Shown: positions 8,447-18,309, counted from the first letter of the stretch. The stretch is 64,000 nt of DNA from Nitrospinia bacterium (GCA_029261715.1 JAJDAT010000005.1:256487-320486), one strand, 5' to 3'. The notes: generated from the letters alone by a model not told the origin. Numbers and translations: made by a program.

Positions 8447-8935
8447 ATGATGAATGGTATTTCTAAACTGACATTTCTTCTAGCTGTAGTTTTATTGATG
8501 TCTGGATGTGTCAATCGAGTTGGGGCAAACTGGCATGCGACCTCGAATATAAACAATATCAAATCATTTTACGTTATCAAGTTTGCCCCTGATGGCAGAG
8601 GTATTAATAAACTAATTGTCAATAGATTGAGAGTTATGGGGTTTGAAGCTACAACAGGTTTAAGTTCGGCAATACCGCCTACTGTGGATGTTGTGGTTGA
8701 TTACTCAGACAGGTGGAGATGGGATCTCACTATGTATATGCTTGAACTCACAATTAATCTCAGAAACCCAAAAACAAATGCTCTTTTAGGGGATGGAAAC
8801 TCTTATCATACGTCTTTGACTAGACAACCCCCAGAGAAAATGGTGGAGGAGGTTCTGGACAATGTTTTCTCAAGAGCTAAGGGAGGCGAGATTGTGCAAC
8901 TACCACCTTATATTCCTGAAGATTACGAAGAATAG
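8447..8935 (+). CDS. Putative lipoprotein of unknown function
   Basis: The ORF track begins at 8378, but ATG 8447 (or 8450) follows GAGTGGAG and places a hydrophobic signal with lipobox LMSGC near the N-terminus, so the shorter form (162 aa) is preferred. The mature protein has a mixed alpha/beta pattern with a basic first half, the stretch VDVVVDYSDRWRWDL and a C-terminal PPEKMVEEVLDNVF helix. This loosely recalls small DUF4136-type lipoproteins, but I cannot confirm the family. It is a single gene between dispersed repeats, and probably sits in the periplasmic face of a membrane. Confidence 0.7.
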   Translation: MMNGISKLTFLLAVVLLMSGCVNRVGANWHATSNINNIKSFYVIKFAPDGRGINKLIVNRLRVMGFEATTGLSSAIPPTVDVVVDYSDRWRWDLTMYMLELTINLRNPKTNALLGDGNSYHTSLTRQPPEKMVEEVLDNVFSRAKGGEIVQLPPYIPEDYEE

Positions 8936-9030
8936 AGATCTTGAATTCAAGAGTTGAGGGAAGCGAGATTGTACAACTGCAAGTCATATAATTAAGAAGA
9001 AAGAAGCGACAGGTTTTTATAATTTAAAAG

Positions 9031-9255
9031 TTACCAACCCTGTCCTTTGGCGCCGTAGTTTCTGCTCCCTGATTTGGCTTGGCTCAAATAGTCGCCTAAA
9101 CCACCGGTATCTAGTCCTTTAGGTTCGGGTTTATCCAACTTCTCTTCTATAGCTTTTACTATTAACTGATTCAACTCCTCAGGACCGCCTTTGGTTTTTT
9201 CAATTAAACTTTGGTAAAGAGAGTCGTCTATTTTTATCGTAATTTCGTGGGGCAT
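9031..9255 (-). CDS. Small protein with ribbon-helix-helix-like N-terminus
   Basis: This is a 74-aa protein with GGAG six to seven bases before its ATG. The opening EITIKIDDSLYQSLIEKTKG followed by a helix (PEELNQLIVKAIEEKL) resembles the CopG/ribbon-helix-helix pattern seen in antitoxins and small regulators. The C-terminal third is Gly/Ser-rich and probably disordered. No toxin gene is adjacent, so it may be a free-standing regulator. The family assignment is tentative. Confidence 0.6.
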   Translation of the reverse strand: MPHEITIKIDDSLYQSLIEKTKGGPEELNQLIVKAIEEKLDKPEPKGLDTGGLGDYLSQAKSGSRNYGAKGQGW

Positions 9256-9334
9256 TTTAAAGCTCCAAAAAGGAATTATATTAAAGAGCGTTTTGATTAT
9301 TCTATTTTGTTTTTAGTTGATAGATAATCTCTAA

Positions 9335-9377
9335 GTCATCCTAGAGTCGTTCCAAAGGAACGGTGAAGGATCTAGGT
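9335..9377 (+). repeat. Dispersed palindromic repeat copy (GTCATCC...GAAGGATCTAGGT)
   Basis: A copy of the window-wide family. It starts GTCATCC, carries a stem CGTTCCAAAGGAACG and ends GAAGGATCTAGGT. Confidence 0.7.
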
Positions 9378-9400
9378 AAATAAAGACTTCTGTACTTATA

Positions 9401-11713
9401 TTAAAAAATACCTGCGCCGCGAGCAAGGTCTTCTTTTTTCGCAAGTCGACTGCTATGCAAGATTGACGGAACGCAAGGCACTTCTATTATAAACGTGGTT
9501 CCTTTGGGTTTATTATCGCGAGCTTTAATTTCGCCGTCGTGATCAACTATAATCCGGTGAACGATAGCGAGACCCAAACCCGTGCCTCTTTTTTTCGTAG
9601 TGTAATAAGGCATAAAGAGTTTTTCCCGTTCTGTTGAAGGAATGCCCACGCCTGTATCGGAAAATTCTATCCGCGCAATTTGCTTTTCTTGAATGAGTCT
9701 TGTTTTTACCTCAATGGTGCCTTCTTCGCCGATAGCGTCTTTCGCGTTATCAAACAGATTGATGAAGACGCGGCGAAATTGTTCCGAATCGATATTAATT
9801 TGATTCAAATTAGGATCAAAATTCTTTTTGATAAAAGTATTTTTGTTTATATCCGCATATAAAGCCGAAACGTTATCGATGATTTTATGCAATGAGTTTG
9901 GCTGAGGGTTTGGCGCCGGTAATCGCGAGAACCTTAAGAACTGTTCCAATAACTCCTTCATTCCTTCAACTTCTTGATCGATGATTTGAATGCTATCGTC
10001 GAATATTCGCGCAAAGTCTTCTTTGCTTTCGCGGAATTTTTTTCGTAAGCGTTGAGTGTTGAGTTGAATGGGAGTGAGTGGGTTTTTTATTTCGTGTGCG
10101 ATACCCTGAGCGACTTCTCTCCAAGCCGCTAGCTTTTGAGTTTTTATCATATGAGTCAAATCTTCAAATACGATTACCAAACCCAAATATTTTTTACCGG
10201 GATCTTTTAACGCGTTGATTTTGATCAATAAGGTTAAATTGGAATCGCCCACTCGCAATTCAATTTGTTCTTCAATGGTATCTTTATTATCTTGGCTTAA
10301 GCGTCGAATCATGTCCCGAATAGGGTCGTGATACGACTGGTCGAAAGCGTCACGATAACTTCTTCCCTTTATATCTGGGTTCTGAATATTTAATATCTCA
10401 ACCGCCGCTTTATTTAACGTGGAAATTCTTCCTTTTTTGTTAATGGAGATTACTCCTGCGCCAATATTTTCTAGAATAGTTTCGATGTGGTTACGGCGAC
10501 TATCTAACTCAATATTGGTGAACTTTAATTCTTCGTTACCTTTTTGAATTTCTTGGCGACTGTAATTGAGTTCGACCATCATGTCATTGAAGGAATCCAC
10601 AAGCAGAGAAATTTCGTCGTTGGCCTCCACGGCAATTTTAACGTTCAAATCACCTCCGGCGATTCTGCGGGTACCTTCCGCAAGCTGTTGAATCGGGACC
10701 GTGATGCCGCGAGCCATATAAAACCCGAGCCAAATAGCCGAAAATAAGATCAACAATGTGATCATTAAAAACGTGATGTAGTAATTCGCGGTTACGGGTA
10801 TTTTGAGCATGGATTGCTTTTGATAGTCTTCAAACGTTTTGCGAATTTTCCCAATTTTGATAGCTGTTGTGCCCGGGATTTGCGAAAGGGATACAACATA
10901 TCCCCAAATAGAAATCTTTTTACCAATTTTTTGAGCCAGAGGCAAAACCACGGTCAGTACTTGTTTGCCGTTGATTTGGCGAATTTCTGAAACGCCTTCT
11001 CCTTCGACGCTTTTTTTAATCAGATCAGAAAAATCTAAATCTCTCGGATTTGTTGTTAACGTTTGGTTAACTTTTAAAACGACTGTTTTAAGTAAGTTGT
11101 CAAAAACGATCAGTCCTTGTAAACGATGTTCAAGAAATTTGTCGGAAACAAATTGATTGAGCAAAGCTCGATTTTCTTTGCGATAAAGTTCGTTTATATT
11201 AATTAAACTTTCTACCGCGCGAGCTTTATAAAAAGCGTCTTCTTCCAACAAAGCATAATAATCTCCTGCGACTTCGACCGTTTGTTTTAGAGATTGCTCT
11301 ACTTGTAAGCTGAACCAGTTACCAATGCTGTAGCTAAAGAGTTTACTGGCGACAAAGAATAGTAATAAAGAGGGGACTAACACCAAAGTCAAAAACGCAA
11401 AGATAAGCTTGGTTTGAAACTTGGAGCCAATTATTTTACTTTTGCGTTCGTTATAAAGCTTGACCAAATTTCTTGTGATCAAGATAAGCAAAACGAACAA
11501 CAAAATGAGTAAAACGTTAAATAACGCTAATACGGTAATGTTTTCGGTGGTTCCCTGTTTTAGGAAATAGTCTTCAAGGCGTGTTAGTAGAATAACGGAG
11601 AAAAAAACAGCGACAATAATTTGCCAGGTTCTTTTTCTCTTTTTGCCGATGATATCTTCTTTGTAGCGGTCGGCTGAGGGAGGCTTATTGATTAAAGGTT
11701 CGGACGGCTCCAT
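9401..11713 (-). CDS. NtrY-like membrane sensor histidine kinase
   Basis: This is a 770-aa two-component sensor. Predicted membrane segments lie near residues 30-48, 62-82, 105-130 and 310-335, followed by HAMP (~335-390), PAS (~405-520), a HisKA domain with phospho-acceptor motif AHEIKNPLTP (~540) and a HATPase domain with DTGVGIP and GTGLGLAIV boxes. This order matches NtrY, which usually pairs with the NtrX regulator and responds to nitrogen or redox state. No NtrX gene is next to it here, so the partner must be elsewhere. It overlaps the upstream DUF4390 gene by 29 bp, indicating an operon with mutS and the epimerase. Confidence 0.9.
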   Translation of the reverse strand: MEPSEPLINKPPSADRYKEDIIGKKRKRTWQIIVAVFFSVILLTRLEDYFLKQGTTENITVLALFNVLLILLFVLLILITRNLVKLYNERKSKIIGSKFQTKLIFAFLTLVLVPSLLLFFVASKLFSYSIGNWFSLQVEQSLKQTVEVAGDYYALLEEDAFYKARAVESLININELYRKENRALLNQFVSDKFLEHRLQGLIVFDNLLKTVVLKVNQTLTTNPRDLDFSDLIKKSVEGEGVSEIRQINGKQVLTVVLPLAQKIGKKISIWGYVVSLSQIPGTTAIKIGKIRKTFEDYQKQSMLKIPVTANYYITFLMITLLILFSAIWLGFYMARGITVPIQQLAEGTRRIAGGDLNVKIAVEANDEISLLVDSFNDMMVELNYSRQEIQKGNEELKFTNIELDSRRNHIETILENIGAGVISINKKGRISTLNKAAVEILNIQNPDIKGRSYRDAFDQSYHDPIRDMIRRLSQDNKDTIEEQIELRVGDSNLTLLIKINALKDPGKKYLGLVIVFEDLTHMIKTQKLAAWREVAQGIAHEIKNPLTPIQLNTQRLRKKFRESKEDFARIFDDSIQIIDQEVEGMKELLEQFLRFSRLPAPNPQPNSLHKIIDNVSALYADINKNTFIKKNFDPNLNQINIDSEQFRRVFINLFDNAKDAIGEEGTIEVKTRLIQEKQIARIEFSDTGVGIPSTEREKLFMPYYTTKKRGTGLGLAIVHRIIVDHDGEIKARDNKPKGTTFIIEVPCVPSILHSSRLAKKEDLARGAGIF

Positions 11714-12443
11714 TACTTGGTATCCTGGTTTTGGAGTTTCGCTTGCGGGATTGTCTTCTAGGAAATGGCGACGATGCCGTTTCTATTTCGTTCTTCCACA
11801 CTAAAGGCGACGATTCTGTCCAGGAAGTTTTGAAGTCGTTAAATGGAACAAAAAAGAAGATGTAATTAAAAGGAAACCAAAAGCGATCTGTTTCAATACC
11901 CGCTTTGACCCTTATGTAGTATTTTTGATCGGGGTCTAATTTGCTAATAGAGGCAATTGGAATTTCCCGAAGGGTTGACGCCATTCTTTGGTAGCGATCT
12001 TGGTTTCTTGTTAAAACTTTATTTTGAACGTTTCTACCAATCGATGAAAACCGATACGCTTTTTTCAATGAGTCGTAATGAATGGTATTGCTTATAGTGT
12101 TGGCGCTGATTACTTTATCTGTCCAAAAGGGAACATTCTTTACCAACTCAATATCGTAGGTAAAAGTGATTGGAACCCCTTTTTTAATTGTTTTAATGAC
12201 ATCGGGAGAAAAACCATCTACCAAATCGGCGCCCATAGTGACCGAATTTTCTGTGGAAGAAACGCTGATATTGGCGATTGACGGAGAAGCGAAAAGGTTT
12301 TGGCTCGGAAAAAGTAGGAGTACAAAGACAGTTAGGAAGAGAACGAGATGAGTAAGCCTAGGAGAAACTCTTGTAAGTTTCGAGCAAAACTGCGTCAAAA
12401 CTGATGTTGGGTTCCCAACCAAATTGTTTTTTAAATTTGTCAT
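11685..12443 (-). CDS. DUF4390 family protein
   Basis: This exported or membrane-anchored protein of unknown function matches the DUF4390 pattern: a hydrophobic N-terminal segment (LVLFLTVFVLLLFPS), then a beta-rich domain, then RVKAGIETDRFWFPFNYIF. DUF4390 genes commonly precede ntrY-like kinases, as here, with a 29-bp overlap, so a role beside that sensor is plausible. The start is uncertain. The ORF opens at 12488, giving a 131-bp overlap with the epimerase gene; ATG 12443 still overlaps by 86 bp, and no start has a strong ribosome-binding site. The basic C-terminal tail is probably disordered. Confidence 0.75.
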   Translation of the reverse strand: MTNLKNNLVGNPTSVLTQFCSKLTRVSPRLTHLVLFLTVFVLLLFPSQNLFASPSIANISVSSTENSVTMGADLVDGFSPDVIKTIKKGVPITFTYDIELVKNVPFWTDKVISANTISNTIHYDSLKKAYRFSSIGRNVQNKVLTRNQDRYQRMASTLREIPIASISKLDPDQKYYIRVKAGIETDRFWFPFNYIFFFVPFNDFKTSWTESSPLVWKNEIETASSPFPRRQSRKRNSKTRIPSNGAVRTFNQ

Positions 12444-13269
12444 ATTTAATAGCGCTTCTTCGGGGTTCGCCTTGTCGTGGCGGACCAAACTGAATTTCGA
12501 GGTTTTTTCCCGAAAGTCGGACCAAAGCTTCCGTTAGAGAAAGAATACTTGTTTCTATTCCCGTTCCTACGTTAAAAATTCCGGAGCTATCTGAATCCAA
12601 AGCTAACAAGTTAGCCGAAACAACATCGAAAACTGATACAAAATCCCGCGTTTGTTTTCCATCTCCAAAAATGAGAGGCGCCGTATTTTCAATTAACCGC
12701 TTGCAAAATATGGCGATAACCCCCGATTCCCCATACGGGTCCTGCCGAGGGCCAAAAACGTTGCTATACCGTAAAGTGACGCAGTTTAAATTATGAACCT
12801 TTTGATAAAACTTTAAATAATGCTCGACGCTTAGTTTAGAAATTGCATAAGGGCTTGATGGATTACAAGGTGATTCCTCTGAAGCCGGAACCGGCGCTTG
12901 ATCGCCATAAATAGCGCCCCCCGTCGATGCAAAAATAAACTTTTCAATGTGATAGGTTACAGCAAGTTGTAATAATTGTAAAGTGGCAATAATATTGGTG
13001 TTAGCGTCGTGAGCCGGATCGGATACCGAGCGCTCCACAGAGCTTTGAGCGGCGTGGTGATTTATTGCCTGAATTTTCTCATTTTTGAGAACATTCTCAA
13101 CTTTGGGGTCGAGAAGATCCAGCTCATAAAATTTGGCTTGCGGATTAATATTTTCTTTACGACCGGAAGAAAGGTTATCGATGATAACAACTTCGTGGCC
13201 TGCTTTGATGTAAGCGTCTGAAATATGAGATCCGATGAAACCGGCGCCGCCGGTCACTAAAATTTTCAT
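12358..13269 (-). CDS. NAD-dependent sugar-nucleotide epimerase (UDP-glucose 4-epimerase type)
   Basis: This is an extended short-chain dehydrogenase acting on a nucleotide sugar. The NAD-binding GGAGFIG lies at residues 7-13, an STGGAIYG segment supplies the catalytic Ser/Thr, and YAISK is the YxxxK active site. Length (303 aa) and the DFVSVFDVV and RQGEPRRS segments fit GalE-like epimerases. The exact sugar cannot be read from sequence. Its ATG overlaps the mutS stop (ATGA), so the two are translationally coupled. Confidence 0.87.
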   Translation of the reverse strand: MKILVTGGAGFIGSHISDAYIKAGHEVVIIDNLSSGRKENINPQAKFYELDLLDPKVENVLKNEKIQAINHHAAQSSVERSVSDPAHDANTNIIATLQLLQLAVTYHIEKFIFASTGGAIYGDQAPVPASEESPCNPSSPYAISKLSVEHYLKFYQKVHNLNCVTLRYSNVFGPRQDPYGESGVIAIFCKRLIENTAPLIFGDGKQTRDFVSVFDVVSANLLALDSDSSGIFNVGTGIETSILSLTEALVRLSGKNLEIQFGPPRQGEPRRSAIKYDKFKKQFGWEPNISFDAVLLETYKSFS

Positions 13270-15929
13270 TCATCCATTCCTTGTAATAATTGGCGCAATT
13301 CGAAAATGAGGTCTAATGCTTGTTTAGGGGTTAAATCGTTGGGATCGATATCTTTCAGTTTAACATTAATAGGATTAGGTGGTTCGCTGAATAAGTTCAG
13401 TTGACGCGGCGGTTCCATCGGCGGCAACTCTGTAGACTCTCCAATTTTGGGCCAGCCCACTTCGTCGAACTCGTTTTTTTCTAGATTAGACAATACCTCC
13501 CGGGCTCTTTGCAACAATTTATCGGGAAGTCCCGCCAATCGCGCTACCTGAATGCCGTAACTTTTGTCCGCTCCTCCAGCCGCTATCTTTCTAAGAAAGA
13601 TTATTTCATCGTTCCATTCCTTAACTTGCACGTTGAAGTTATTCACTCCCGGTAGTAGAGCCGCTAAATCGACCAACTCGTGATAGTGCGTCGCAAAAAT
13701 GGTTTTCGCGCCTATATTTTCCGGACCATGTAAGTATTCAACTAAAGACCACGCAATGCTGATACCGTCGAAAGTGCTAGTTCCTCTTCCCACCTCATCT
13801 AAGATAACCAAACTTCTAGAAGTCGCGTTATTCAATATGTTGGCAGTTTCGTTCATTTCTACCATAAAAGTCGATTGACCTTTTAGCAAATTATCGTGCG
13901 CTCCCACTCGTGAGAATATTCGGTCGATCGCCCCAACTTCAGCTTTATTGGCGGGAACAAAGCTACCAATCTGCGCCATTAAAGCGATCAACGCTACTTG
14001 CCGTAGATAGGTTGATTTCCCCGCCATGTTTGGTCCGGTAACAACCATGATTTGGTTATTGCCGCAATCGAGAGAAGTGTCGTTAGGAATGAACTGGTTT
14101 TTAGGCCCCATTTGTTCTACTAAAGGGTGACGACCGCTTTCGATAATTAAATTGGAGTTTCCGCTCACTTTTGGCAAACAGTAGTTATGTTGTCGCGCCG
14201 TTTCCGCAAACGCGGCCAACACGTCAATTTCGCTGATCTTATCCGCCATTTTTTGAATGCGCACATTTTCCGCCGCAACCTTTTCTCGTAATTTACGGAA
14301 CAATCTCAATTCTAATTCTTGAATTTTTTCTTCCGCTCCAGAAATATCCGCTTCGTATTTTTTCAACTCGGGAGAGATATAACGTTCTGCATTGACCAAA
14401 GATTGTTTGCGAATATATTCTTCCGGAACTTGGTCGATATGTTTTTTGGTGACTTCAATGTAGTAACCGTAAATTTTGTTGTAGCCGATTTTTAAAACGG
14501 AAATTCCGGTTCGTTCTTTTTCTTTTGTTTCTAAAGCTGCAATCCAGCTTTTATTCTGGGTGGCCAATCCTCTCAAGCGGTCGAGTTCGGGGTCGACTCC
14601 TTTTTTGATCGTATTGCCGTCTTTAATATTAAGAGGAGGACTCTCGGAAATATTGTCGTCGATCCATTGGCGGATGTTATCCAAGTTGTCCCAGTTCTCT
14701 AAAATTTGCGAAACGATTTCAGGAGGGAGCTTGGCTGTCAATTCCTGAACCTTTGGCAAAACCGCAAGGCTCGATGTAAGATTCGCCAAGTCACGGGCTC
14801 CGCAAGCCGCCAAAGATATTTTTGCAGCCAACCGTTCCAGATCGAATATTCTTTTAAGTTCCGTTCGTAAATCGTCTTTCAGGATGACCTGTTTGCGTAA
14901 TTCGTCGACAACCTCTAACCTTTGATTGATCAAATTAGAATCCAAAAGAGGTTTAAGAATCCAATCCTTTAGCTTTCGCGCCCCCATAGGTGTTCTAGTA
15001 GAATCCAGAAGGTTGAGTAGCGTGCCAGATCTTTTGCCGTCCGCGTTTTGTACAAGCTCCAAACTACGAATAGTAGCCTGGTCCAACGCCATATAATTAT
15101 GTGGGTTGTAAGTCGAAAGCGAATTGATATGAGCGAGTCCGGAATTCTGCGTTTCTTTAACGTACTGTAACAAAGCGCCTGCCGAGCAAACTGCGCGGCT
15201 TAACCGCTCACATCCAAAACCCTCCAGGGAAGACGTTTCAAAATGATGCAGCAAAGTTTTTCGCGCTTGCCGATCCGAAAAGTTTCTATCGTCGGAAGGC
15301 TGTAGCCGACAGGGTAAATCGGTCAGCCAATCTGGCTTGGAACCGTTATTTAAAAAAGAATCAGGCAATAAAATTTCTTTAGGTTCTAATTTTTCTAGTT
15401 CGTCGCGTAATAAAGAGATCGAATTTTTTGAATCGATCTCCGCTGTTTTAAAAATCCCGGCAGAATGATCCAAAGCCGATAACCCGATAACTTCTTTCGG
15501 ATCAATAAAAAGAGAAACGATAAAGTGATTGCTCTTCGGATCTAACAGAGCGTCGTCTAAGACGGTGCCGGGAGTGATAATTTTAGTGACTTCTCGTTTA
15601 ACTAATCCTTTAGCTGTTTTGGGATCTTCAACTTGTTCGCAAACGGCGATTTTCTTTCCGTCTTTGATCAACTTTGCAATGTATTGGTTTACGGAATGAA
15701 ATGGAATGCCGCACATAGGAATCGCGTTCGCCTTATTCTTATTGCGAGAGGTTAGGGCGATATCTAAAATTTCCGAAGCGACGACGGCGTCGTCGTGAAA
15801 CATCTCGTAAAAATCTCCCATGCGGAAAAATAAAATAGAATCCGGGTGATGTTCTTTGATCCCAAAATACTGACGCATCATGGGAGTTTCGTCTTCAGAG
15901 ATAGGAGAGCCTTTAATTGATGGCGGCAT
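13266..15929 (-). CDS. mutS: DNA mismatch repair protein MutS
   Basis: MutS recognises base mismatches and small loops. The mismatch-reading motif GDFYEMF is near residue 40. Connector, lever and clamp regions follow, then the ATPase with Walker A GPNMAGKST (~635), Walker B VILDEVGRGTSTFDG and the ATHYHEL box. The C-terminus carries a dimerisation tail ending ALDLIFELRQLL. The 887-aa length is standard for MutS1. It lies 17 bp after the HIT gene and overlaps the epimerase gene, an unusual but intact operon. Confidence 0.97.
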   Translation of the reverse strand: MPPSIKGSPISEDETPMMRQYFGIKEHHPDSILFFRMGDFYEMFHDDAVVASEILDIALTSRNKNKANAIPMCGIPFHSVNQYIAKLIKDGKKIAVCEQVEDPKTAKGLVKREVTKIITPGTVLDDALLDPKSNHFIVSLFIDPKEVIGLSALDHSAGIFKTAEIDSKNSISLLRDELEKLEPKEILLPDSFLNNGSKPDWLTDLPCRLQPSDDRNFSDRQARKTLLHHFETSSLEGFGCERLSRAVCSAGALLQYVKETQNSGLAHINSLSTYNPHNYMALDQATIRSLELVQNADGKRSGTLLNLLDSTRTPMGARKLKDWILKPLLDSNLINQRLEVVDELRKQVILKDDLRTELKRIFDLERLAAKISLAACGARDLANLTSSLAVLPKVQELTAKLPPEIVSQILENWDNLDNIRQWIDDNISESPPLNIKDGNTIKKGVDPELDRLRGLATQNKSWIAALETKEKERTGISVLKIGYNKIYGYYIEVTKKHIDQVPEEYIRKQSLVNAERYISPELKKYEADISGAEEKIQELELRLFRKLREKVAAENVRIQKMADKISEIDVLAAFAETARQHNYCLPKVSGNSNLIIESGRHPLVEQMGPKNQFIPNDTSLDCGNNQIMVVTGPNMAGKSTYLRQVALIALMAQIGSFVPANKAEVGAIDRIFSRVGAHDNLLKGQSTFMVEMNETANILNNATSRSLVILDEVGRGTSTFDGISIAWSLVEYLHGPENIGAKTIFATHYHELVDLAALLPGVNNFNVQVKEWNDEIIFLRKIAAGGADKSYGIQVARLAGLPDKLLQRAREVLSNLEKNEFDEVGWPKIGESTELPPMEPPRQLNLFSEPPNPINVKLKDIDPNDLTPKQALDLIFELRQLLQGMDE

Positions 15930-15946
15930 GAAACTGGGTATTTATT

Positions 15947-16435
15947 TTAAGAAGGAATATTCTGGAATTGAGGTAATAGCATATCGTAACCGGCGGAAAG
16001 GTGTTCGGGCATTGCTTTCACGTCCGCTAAAACAGGCATGAAATTGGTGTCGCCTTCCCAGCGTGGCACTATGTGATTGTGGAGATGCTCTGCGTAACCA
16101 GCGCCTCCAGCTTTGCCAAGGTTAAGGCCAATGTTGAATCCTTGAGCGGAGTAGGTTTTGCGAAGTACTGAAACACAGTGTTTAGTGAAATGCCATAGTT
16201 CATTGGTTTCTTCATCATCAATTGCGGTGACGCAACCCAGATGTCTGTATGGAGACACCATCAAATGACCGTTACTGTATGGAAAAGTGTTCATGATAAT
16301 GAAGCAATGCTTGCCGCGATGCAGGATGCGGTTTTCTTTGTCTTGTTGATCTTTCGGAAGATCACAAAAGATACAACTGCCAGACTTTGGCGACTTAATG
16401 TATTCTAATCTCCAAGGAGTCCAAAGTTTTTCCAT
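15947..16435 (-). CDS. HIT-family nucleotide hydrolase/transferase
   Basis: This is a 162-aa histidine-triad protein. The active-site motif HLHNHIVPRW is clear, and CIFC plus an upstream histidine (HRGKHC) suggest the zinc-binding subtype related to Ap4A phosphorylases and Hint-like hydrolases. The start MEKLWTPWRLEYI is typical of that group. It is co-directional with mutS, 17 bp upstream of it, and separated from ybeY by a dispersed repeat. Substrate specificity within the HIT superfamily cannot be assigned. Confidence 0.9.
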   Translation of the reverse strand: MEKLWTPWRLEYIKSPKSGSCIFCDLPKDQQDKENRILHRGKHCFIIMNTFPYSNGHLMVSPYRHLGCVTAIDDEETNELWHFTKHCVSVLRKTYSAQGFNIGLNLGKAGGAGYAEHLHNHIVPRWEGDTNFMPVLADVKAMPEHLSAGYDMLLPQFQNIPS

Positions 16436-16499
16436 GATTTCTAATTATTCGCTTAATGGATAATTGAAAAAAACTCGAATTATGCAGATCCTATGACTT

Positions 16500-16582
16500 G
16501 TCATCCTGAAGCAACTTTCTTTGATGAGCTTGTCTTGAGGCACTCGAAGGAGTGAAGGATCTCGCCTCGATTCAATATATTG
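16500..16582 (+). repeat. Dispersed palindromic repeat copy (long form)
   Basis: A copy of the dispersed family between ybeY and the HIT gene. It starts GTCATCCTGAAG and ends GAAGGATCTCGCCTCGATTC followed by AATATATTG. Confidence 0.75.
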
Positions 16583-16588
16583 TCACCT

Positions 16589-17053
16589 TTAAAAATTATT
16601 CTCTCCCGTTGATTTCCTATGGGGGAAAATCAGCCGAAATAACTCCAATGTTTTCTTTTGCATGCGTATTTCTTCTTTAGCGGAGATCTCATGATCGTAG
16701 CCAATAAGGTGCAACAATCCATGCGCTATCAATAAGACCACTTCCTCTTCAAAGGTAAGGTCGTGTTCTTTAGCTTGCCGCTCTGCTGTTTCCAAAGATA
16801 CTACAACATCCCCCAATAAAATGGAATCGAATCCTTCCTCGTCTTCAAACTGAGGAAAAGAGAGCACATCCGTTGGCGCGTTTTTATCGCGAAATGATTG
16901 ATTAAGGCTTTTGATTTTTCGGTCGTTGACCAGCAACACGCTCAATTCTTTTTCTTCGAGAGAGAGGTGTTGTAGGATGATAGTAAAATGTTTTTTTAAT
17001 TTTCTCGAATCGATTTTAAATCGACGCGATTCGTTACGAATAAAAAGAGGCAT
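16589..17053 (-). CDS. ybeY: Endoribonuclease YbeY (rRNA maturation factor)
   Basis: YbeY is a metal-dependent endoribonuclease involved in 16S rRNA 3' maturation and ribosome quality control. The metal-binding motif HGLLHLIGYDH is complete, and TDVLSFPQ and the LGDVVVS strand are characteristic. Length (154 aa) is standard. ybeY usually sits with phoH or era; here it heads a leftward group with the HIT and mutS genes, separated by a repeat. Confidence 0.95.
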   Translation of the reverse strand: MPLFIRNESRRFKIDSRKLKKHFTIILQHLSLEEKELSVLLVNDRKIKSLNQSFRDKNAPTDVLSFPQFEDEEGFDSILLGDVVVSLETAERQAKEHDLTFEEEVVLLIAHGLLHLIGYDHEISAKEEIRMQKKTLELFRLIFPHRKSTGENNF

Positions 17054-17232
17054 ACTATTTAGTTTATAGAGAAAAGAAGTTGAATAGATTCGATTTTAAT
17101 AAGCGTTAAGAGAATCATTGATTTTTGCATAAAAAAGGAGTTTTTTTAATTGTAAAGCTTGCCAATACTTAAAACGTGACCTTTATTAAAGATCATAGCA
17201 AATTCTGTAAATAAATTCGTCAGGAGGTCGTG

Positions 17233-18180
17233 ATGAGTCAAAAAAAAGGGATCATAACCGCATCAAAGCTAAACTTAAGGTCAACGCCTTCAACTAGAAA
17301 AGCTCCAATTGGTCAGCTTAAACGAGGCGATAAAGTAACCATCTTAGAAACTAAAAATGGTTGGTACAAGATAGAGTCGAAAAAAGGCGTAGGTTATGTA
17401 AGCGGTAAATACGTAACCATTCAAGATCCCAAACCCGCATCCTCGTTTTTGTTTGAGAATAACGCTTTAATCAAAGCGGAATTAGAGTCTCCAGAGAATC
17501 GTCTTATCAAGATTCAGCCAGAGTTAAATTTTGAAGAAAAGTTGGTAGCTAGAACATGGAATAAGTTTGGCGGTTTACTATCCGTGTTGAGCGAAATGGT
17601 GGGGATTGAAGCTGTATGCTCCATTGCTGTCCTTTGTGTTGAGTCCGGCGGGAAAGGTTTTGGTAAAGATGGACGGATGATCATACGTTTTGAAAATCAC
17701 AAGTTTTATAGACTTTACGGCAAAAAACGTCCCGATAAATTTGATCTGTATTTTAAATTTGATTCGAAAAAGAAATGGTTAGGGCATCAATTTCGCAGCG
17801 ATGTAGAGAAACCATTTGAGAAACTCCATGTCAATCAGTCCAAAGAATGGGAAGCGTTTGAATTTGCGCGGAAACTAAATAGCGACGCGGCAATGTCTTC
17901 AATCAGTATGGGCGCGCCGCAAATCATGGGATTCAATTACCACGCAATAGGTTATGACTCAGTGAGAGAGATGTTTGATAATTTTGCGCAAGACATTCGC
18001 TTTCATATACTAGGTTTGTTCGATTTTGTTCGAGGAGCGGGAACCGTTTCTCCCATGCTTCATTCGCTGCAACTAAAAGATTTTACGGCATTTGCCAGTC
18101 GTTATAATGGTACAGGCCAAGCTGCGGAATATGGCGAAAGAATCCAAAACTATCACGATATTTTTTTAGAATTGAAGTGA
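17233..18180 (+). CDS. N-acetylmuramidase with N-terminal SH3 domain
   Basis: This peptidoglycan hydrolase has two parts. Residues 5-65 form a bacterial SH3 domain (SKLNLRSTPS...GWYKI...GYVSGKYV), which binds cell wall. Residues ~95-315 match the DUF3380 N-acetylmuramidase domain (VESGGKGFGKDGRMIIRFE, SISMGAPQIMGFNY, ASRYNGTGQAAEY); the Glu in VESGG is the likely catalytic acid. ATG 17233 follows AGGAGG at 5 bp, better than the GTG at 17230. There is no signal peptide, so export would need a holin or lysis. Such proteins are typical phage endolysins, but no other phage gene is nearby. Confidence 0.88.
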   Translation: MSQKKGIITASKLNLRSTPSTRKAPIGQLKRGDKVTILETKNGWYKIESKKGVGYVSGKYVTIQDPKPASSFLFENNALIKAELESPENRLIKIQPELNFEEKLVARTWNKFGGLLSVLSEMVGIEAVCSIAVLCVESGGKGFGKDGRMIIRFENHKFYRLYGKKRPDKFDLYFKFDSKKKWLGHQFRSDVEKPFEKLHVNQSKEWEAFEFARKLNSDAAMSSISMGAPQIMGFNYHAIGYDSVREMFDNFAQDIRFHILGLFDFVRGAGTVSPMLHSLQLKDFTAFASRYNGTGQAAEYGERIQNYHDIFLELK

Positions 18181-18309
18181 TGTTAGAGAACTGAACTTTT
18201 GGGCTGATTCGAAAAGTAAAGTATTGCTCGGAATCATTTCCAAAAGTAAGATCGACAACTCTCCTAAGAAATAACTGTGGCACTTGGACTGGCTCTAGTT
18301 TGAATTTTC

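Noticed and set aside
17233-18180. Endolysin-like muramidase as part of a prophage
   Set aside because: No capsid, terminase, integrase, holin or att-like repeat is present nearby; the neighbours are housekeeping or lipoprotein genes.
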